Source of the DNA: Pseudomonadota bacterium
GTDB lineage: Bacteria > Pseudomonadota > Alphaproteobacteria > Sphingomonadales > Sphingomonadaceae
Assembly (NCBI GenBank): GCA_023458055.1
Contig: JAEXAW010000084.1
Location: 1-64,000, forward strand
Direction of reading: 5' to 3'
DNA length: 64,000 nt
The notes below the pieces were generated by a model. The model saw only the letters and a program-made list of their open reading frames with translations. It was not told the DNA's origin and did not search any database. A program made the translations under genes and the position numbers. Positions 61,638-64,000 of the stretch are shown here, in pieces; position 1 is the stretch's first letter, and every line of letters starts with the position of its first letter.

Positions 61638-62087
61638 GTGGCGGATAAGACTCTGATCGATAGCCTTTTGGGGCGCTGGCGGCTGGTGGGCGCATGGGCC
61701 GGGGTCCCTAATGGAACAGATCTTGTTCCGGCCTATGGCGATGCGCCGCCTGATGGCATGATCCATTATGATGCCGATGGCCGCATGATGGCGATGATCA
61801 CCAGCGGCAATCGCGCGTTGATCGATGGCGACCGCCAGTCCGCTCCGCCCGAACAACGCGCGGCGGCCTTTGCCGATTGCCTTGGCTATGCCGGACGCTG
61901 GGAGATTGAAGGCGACCGCATCACCCATCATGTCGAACTTGCAACCGTGCCTAATTGGATCGGCACCGATCTGGTGCGCTTCATTTCTTGGCAGGGCGAC
62001 CAGTTGCGCTTGCGCACCGCGCCGCAAATGCACAAAGGCTCGCTCGCGGTGATCGACCTTCTCTGGCAGAAAATGGACGCAGCATGA
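61638..62087 (+). CDS. Lipocalin-like domain protein
   Basis: A 149-residue protein starting at GTG 61638 behind GGAGGGG. The core LLGRWRLVGAWAGV, then DGMIHYDADGRMMAMI and FADCLGYAGRWEIEGDRITHHVEL, is the lipocalin-like family of small hydrophobic-ligand binders. No signal peptide. The stop overlaps the next gene's ATG by 4 bp. Function unknown. Confidence 0.83.
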   Translation: MADKTLIDSLLGRWRLVGAWAGVPNGTDLVPAYGDAPPDGMIHYDADGRMMAMITSGNRALIDGDRQSAPPEQRAAAFADCLGYAGRWEIEGDRITHHVELATVPNWIGTDLVRFISWQGDQLRLRTAPQMHKGSLAVIDLLWQKMDAA

Positions 62088-62575
62088 CTGCGCGCAAATT
62101 GACCGACAAGGAAAAGGCGCTTGCGAGGAGCGTGTTCGGCAATGCGATCAATTATGAAACGGTCGAAATCCGCAACAAGAAATGGGCCTTTTTCCAGCCC
62201 AAGCTGGTCGCGATGGCCCCGATGGGACATATCCATTTCAACCCGGCCTCGGACCTGTATTGCGATGATTTCTGCGACATGGAGCTCTACCGTCAGGGTC
62301 TTTTCATCCATGAGATGACCCATGTATGGCAGGCGCAAAAGCGCGGGCGCTTCTATCTGGTGCTGATGCGGCTCCCGTTTGCGCGTTACAGCTACAGCCT
62401 CAAGCCCGGCTGGCCGCTCGAACGCTATGGGCTCGAACAACAGGCCGAGATTGTCCGCCACATCTTCCTGTTGCGGAACAGGCAGAAGGTGCGTGGGGCG
62501 CCTCCGCTGGAGCATTATGAGGGTATTTTGCCCGACAATTTCCGGCTGGCCGATGAGGTTGGGCGTAGCGCTTAA
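62084..62575 (+). CDS. 'vgr-related' metalloprotease-like protein
   Basis: A 163-residue protein commonly annotated as vgr-related in sphingomonads. It has LFIHEMTHVWQAQKRG with an HExxH zinc motif, preceded by MAPMGHIHFNP and followed by YGLEQQAEIVRHIFLL, where a third ligand may lie. This resembles the putative protease domain found next to Vgr/eCIS-like proteins, but no secretion genes are present. Coupled to the lipocalin-like gene by a 4-bp overlap; role unknown. Confidence 0.78.
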   Translation: MTARKLTDKEKALARSVFGNAINYETVEIRNKKWAFFQPKLVAMAPMGHIHFNPASDLYCDDFCDMELYRQGLFIHEMTHVWQAQKRGRFYLVLMRLPFARYSYSLKPGWPLERYGLEQQAEIVRHIFLLRNRQKVRGAPPLEHYEGILPDNFRLADEVGRSA

Positions 62576-62642
62576 CCGCAAACATATGCGGCGAGGCAAG
62601 CGAACCTTCCCCCGCCGCACTGGCGATGCCTAACGCCGAGGC

Positions 62643-63431
62643 TTACAGCCGTTCGATCTTGCGCGCGGCTTCATCAATAATCTCGACAATCGCGAACAGG
62701 CGTTCTCTGGCTGCCTCGCCCTCACCTGCCGACTGCATCATCTTGTGGCGCAGCGCGGTTCCGAGATTTTGCATGGCGCGCATCGCCGGAGCAGCGTCGG
62801 CCCGGTTGCCGCGCCGGGCAAATCCGGCAATGCGTTCCAGCAATTCCTCGATCTCGCCCGATTTGGCGTCGAGCTCAGCCTTACCGGCATCGGTGATGGC
62901 ATAGCTTTTGCGCGGGCCGCCATCGCCCTGTTCGACGATGAGGTCCATGTCAGCGAGCAATGTCAGCGTCGGATAGACCAATCCCGGCGAGGGCGCATAA
63001 CTTCCGCCCGATAGCTCTTCAATCGCGCGGATGAGTTCATAGCCGTGGCGCGGACTATCCCCGATCAGCTTGAGCATGAGGAGGCGCAGTTCCTCGCCAT
63101 CGAAGCGCTTGCGACGCCGTTGCCGCCCGCCACCACCGCCGCCGCCGAACCCGCCGCGACCACCATCGCCGAACGGACCACCGGGAGCGAACGGACCGTC
63201 AGGGCCGAAAGGCCCGTGCGGACCGAAGGGGCCGTCCGGGCCGAAAGGTCCATCGGCACCGAATAGACCGGCGAAATTAGCGCCTTTGTGAAAGCCGCGT
63301 CCGCGCCCTTCGCGCCGTTCGCCATGGCGGCCTTCACCGCGGGGGTGATCACCCTGCTCTTGTCCGCGACGATATCCGCCACGGGAATGCGAATGAAAAT
63401 GCGTCAAATCTTGTTTCCTTAAATGTTTCAT
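62643..63431 (-). CDS. PadR family transcriptional regulator with collagen-like N-terminal region
   Basis: A 262-residue protein. The N-terminal ~110 residues are unusual: His/Arg/Gly-rich, then triplets GPFGPDGPFGPHGPFGPDG and a glycine run. The winged-helix domain follows (~115-190): LRLLMLKLIGDSPRHGYELIRAIEE, SGGSYAPSPGLVYPTLTLL and DMDLIVEQ, and a C-terminal coiled coil. PadR regulators repress stress or efflux genes. A palindrome AAGATATATCTT lies upstream and is a candidate autoregulatory site. Confidence 0.9.
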   Translation of the reverse strand: MKHLRKQDLTHFHSHSRGGYRRGQEQGDHPRGEGRHGERREGRGRGFHKGANFAGLFGADGPFGPDGPFGPHGPFGPDGPFAPGGPFGDGGRGGFGGGGGGGRQRRRKRFDGEELRLLMLKLIGDSPRHGYELIRAIEELSGGSYAPSPGLVYPTLTLLADMDLIVEQGDGGPRKSYAITDAGKAELDAKSGEIEELLERIAGFARRGNRADAAPAMRAMQNLGTALRHKMMQSAGEGEAARERLFAIVEIIDEAARKIERL

Positions 63432-63440
63432 GATGTGTTT

Positions 63441-63452
63441 AAGATATATCTT
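63441..63452. promoter_or_regulatory. Palindrome AAGATATATCTT upstream of padR
   Basis: A perfect 12-bp palindrome 10 bp before the padR ATG. PadR proteins bind short AT-rich palindromes overlapping their own promoters, so autoregulation is plausible. No motif was compared computationally. Confidence 0.5.
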
Positions 63453-63633
63453 GATGTGTCTTTGTCAATGAGGAGCAGCGGAATTTTTAATAGCGGGAAC
63501 CCGGACATCGATAGGCTGGGGCTGGCGCGCGGCGATCCTACGGCTTGCGGGCTTGGCGGCGCGACATGCTTGCGTCATATTTGTGCGGCACAAGAACCTC
63601 ACCAAAGCGCAATCGCAACCAGGAGAGCCGCCG

Positions 63634-64000
63634 ATGGCCGAAATCACATTCTACACCAACCCCATGTCGCGCGGGCAGATTGCGCGGTGGGCGCTCGAAG
63701 AAGCGGGCGCCGATTATGAGCAGGTGCTGCTCGATTATGATACGACGATGAAGACGGCCGACTATTTGGCCATCAACCCGATGGGCAAGGTTCCCGCCAT
63801 TGTCCATCATAGCGGTGGCGGCGACCGTGTGGTGACCGAGGCCGCCGCAATCTGCGCCTATCTCGCCGATGCCTATCCCGACAAGGAACTCGCGCCAACC
63901 GAGGCCGAGCGTGCCGATTATTATCGCTGGATATTCTTTGCCGCCGGGCCGATTGAAGCGGCGGTGACCGCCAAATCGCTTGGCATGTTACCCGATCCTG
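63634..64000 (+). CDS. Glutathione S-transferase (N-terminal part, cut by window edge)
   Basis: ATG 63634 has AGGAGA upstream. The visible 122 residues hold a GST N-terminal thioredoxin-like domain: MAEITFYTNPMSRGQIARWA, MKTADYLAINPMGKVPAI with the cis-proline and VVTEAAAICAYLADAYPD, then the start of the helical domain. The enzyme joins glutathione to electrophiles. Continues beyond the window. Confidence 0.88.
   Translation, partial: MAEITFYTNPMSRGQIARWALEEAGADYEQVLLDYDTTMKTADYLAINPMGKVPAIVHHSGGGDRVVTEAAAICAYLADAYPDKELAPTEAERADYYRWIFFAAGPIEAAVTAKSLGMLPDP

Noticed and set aside
1..64000. CRISPR arrays, prophage or complete insertion sequences
   Set aside because: No regularly spaced repeats, phage structural genes or transposase frames could be found.

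Overview
The window is a high-GC chromosomal segment of an alphaproteobacterium, almost certainly Sphingomonadales (Sphingopyxis/Sphingorhabdus-like). The evidence is the gene content and order: pcm-tolC-popZ, rsmI-yraN-gshB, a large TonB-dependent receptor, DUF2497/PopZ, a Sphingomonas 'vgr-related' metalloprotein, an alphaproteobacterial RpoH promoter at dnaK, and intergenic repeats of the CTTCGACAAGCTC type. Most of it is housekeeping DNA. There is no prophage, CRISPR array, complete insertion sequence or rRNA operon.

Layout. 1-5.6 kb: start of putA, an RNB ribonuclease, tRNA-Cys, a protein-isoaspartate methyltransferase homologue with tolC, and popZ. 5.6-15.4 kb (minus strand): a valine/isobutyryl-CoA degradation cluster (acyl-CoA dehydrogenase, enoyl-CoA hydratase, hydroxyisobutyryl-CoA hydrolase, mmsB, mmsA) interrupted by a block of small, mostly exported proteins of unknown function and a polysaccharide deacetylase. 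15.5-23.4 kb (minus): Lhr-type helicase, peroxiredoxin, then the fatty-acid synthesis cluster fabD-(small basic ORF)-fabG-acpP-fabF-mltG, with a repeat cassette between fabD and fabG. 23.5-25.8 kb: divergent LD-carboxypeptidase and Mpl, two steps of murein peptide recycling. 25.9-27.3 kb: rpsF-rpsR-rplI with a structured leader and a strong terminator. 27.3-34.4 kb: O-methyltransferase/folE, TonB receptor, tRNA-Arg, DUF1178-grxC-comF, a methyltransferase and mutT. 34.5-36.7 kb: two orphan Flp pilins and an M48 protease. 36.8-47.3 kb: accA, xerD, a large repetitive exported protein, aroK-aroB, DUF423, a CPA2 antiporter, a NifU/IscU-like scaffold, cvpA and radA.

47.3-50.7 kb is the most accessory-looking stretch: REP sequences, two inverted pairs of a CGCAGAGG-type repeat bracketing an AT-rich lipoprotein gene, an unexplained 670-bp region, a DUF4197 lipoprotein and a HigB/HigA-like module whose toxin appears frameshifted. 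50.7-57.6 kb: fructose-6-phosphate aldolase, a Tat-exported LpoA-like lipoprotein head-to-head with rsmI, yraN, gshB, DUF1398, xerC and hemW. 57.8-60.9 kb: dnaK-dnaJ. 61-64 kb: a copper chaperone, a lipocalin-like protein, the vgr-related protein, a PadR regulator with a collagen-like N-terminus, and the start of a glutathione S-transferase gene.

No clear new defence or biosynthetic system was found. The strongest unusual signals are: (1) a cassette with perfect 30-bp terminal inverted repeats carrying a once-frameshifted GxxExxY remnant, with two related repeat pairs elsewhere; (2) a single-base deletion truncating a HigB-type toxin next to an intact antitoxin; (3) lpoA and rsmI start codons that overlap head-to-head; (4) a possible two-state leader before rpsF; and (5) Flp pilins with alanine in place of the usual glycine before the processing site.
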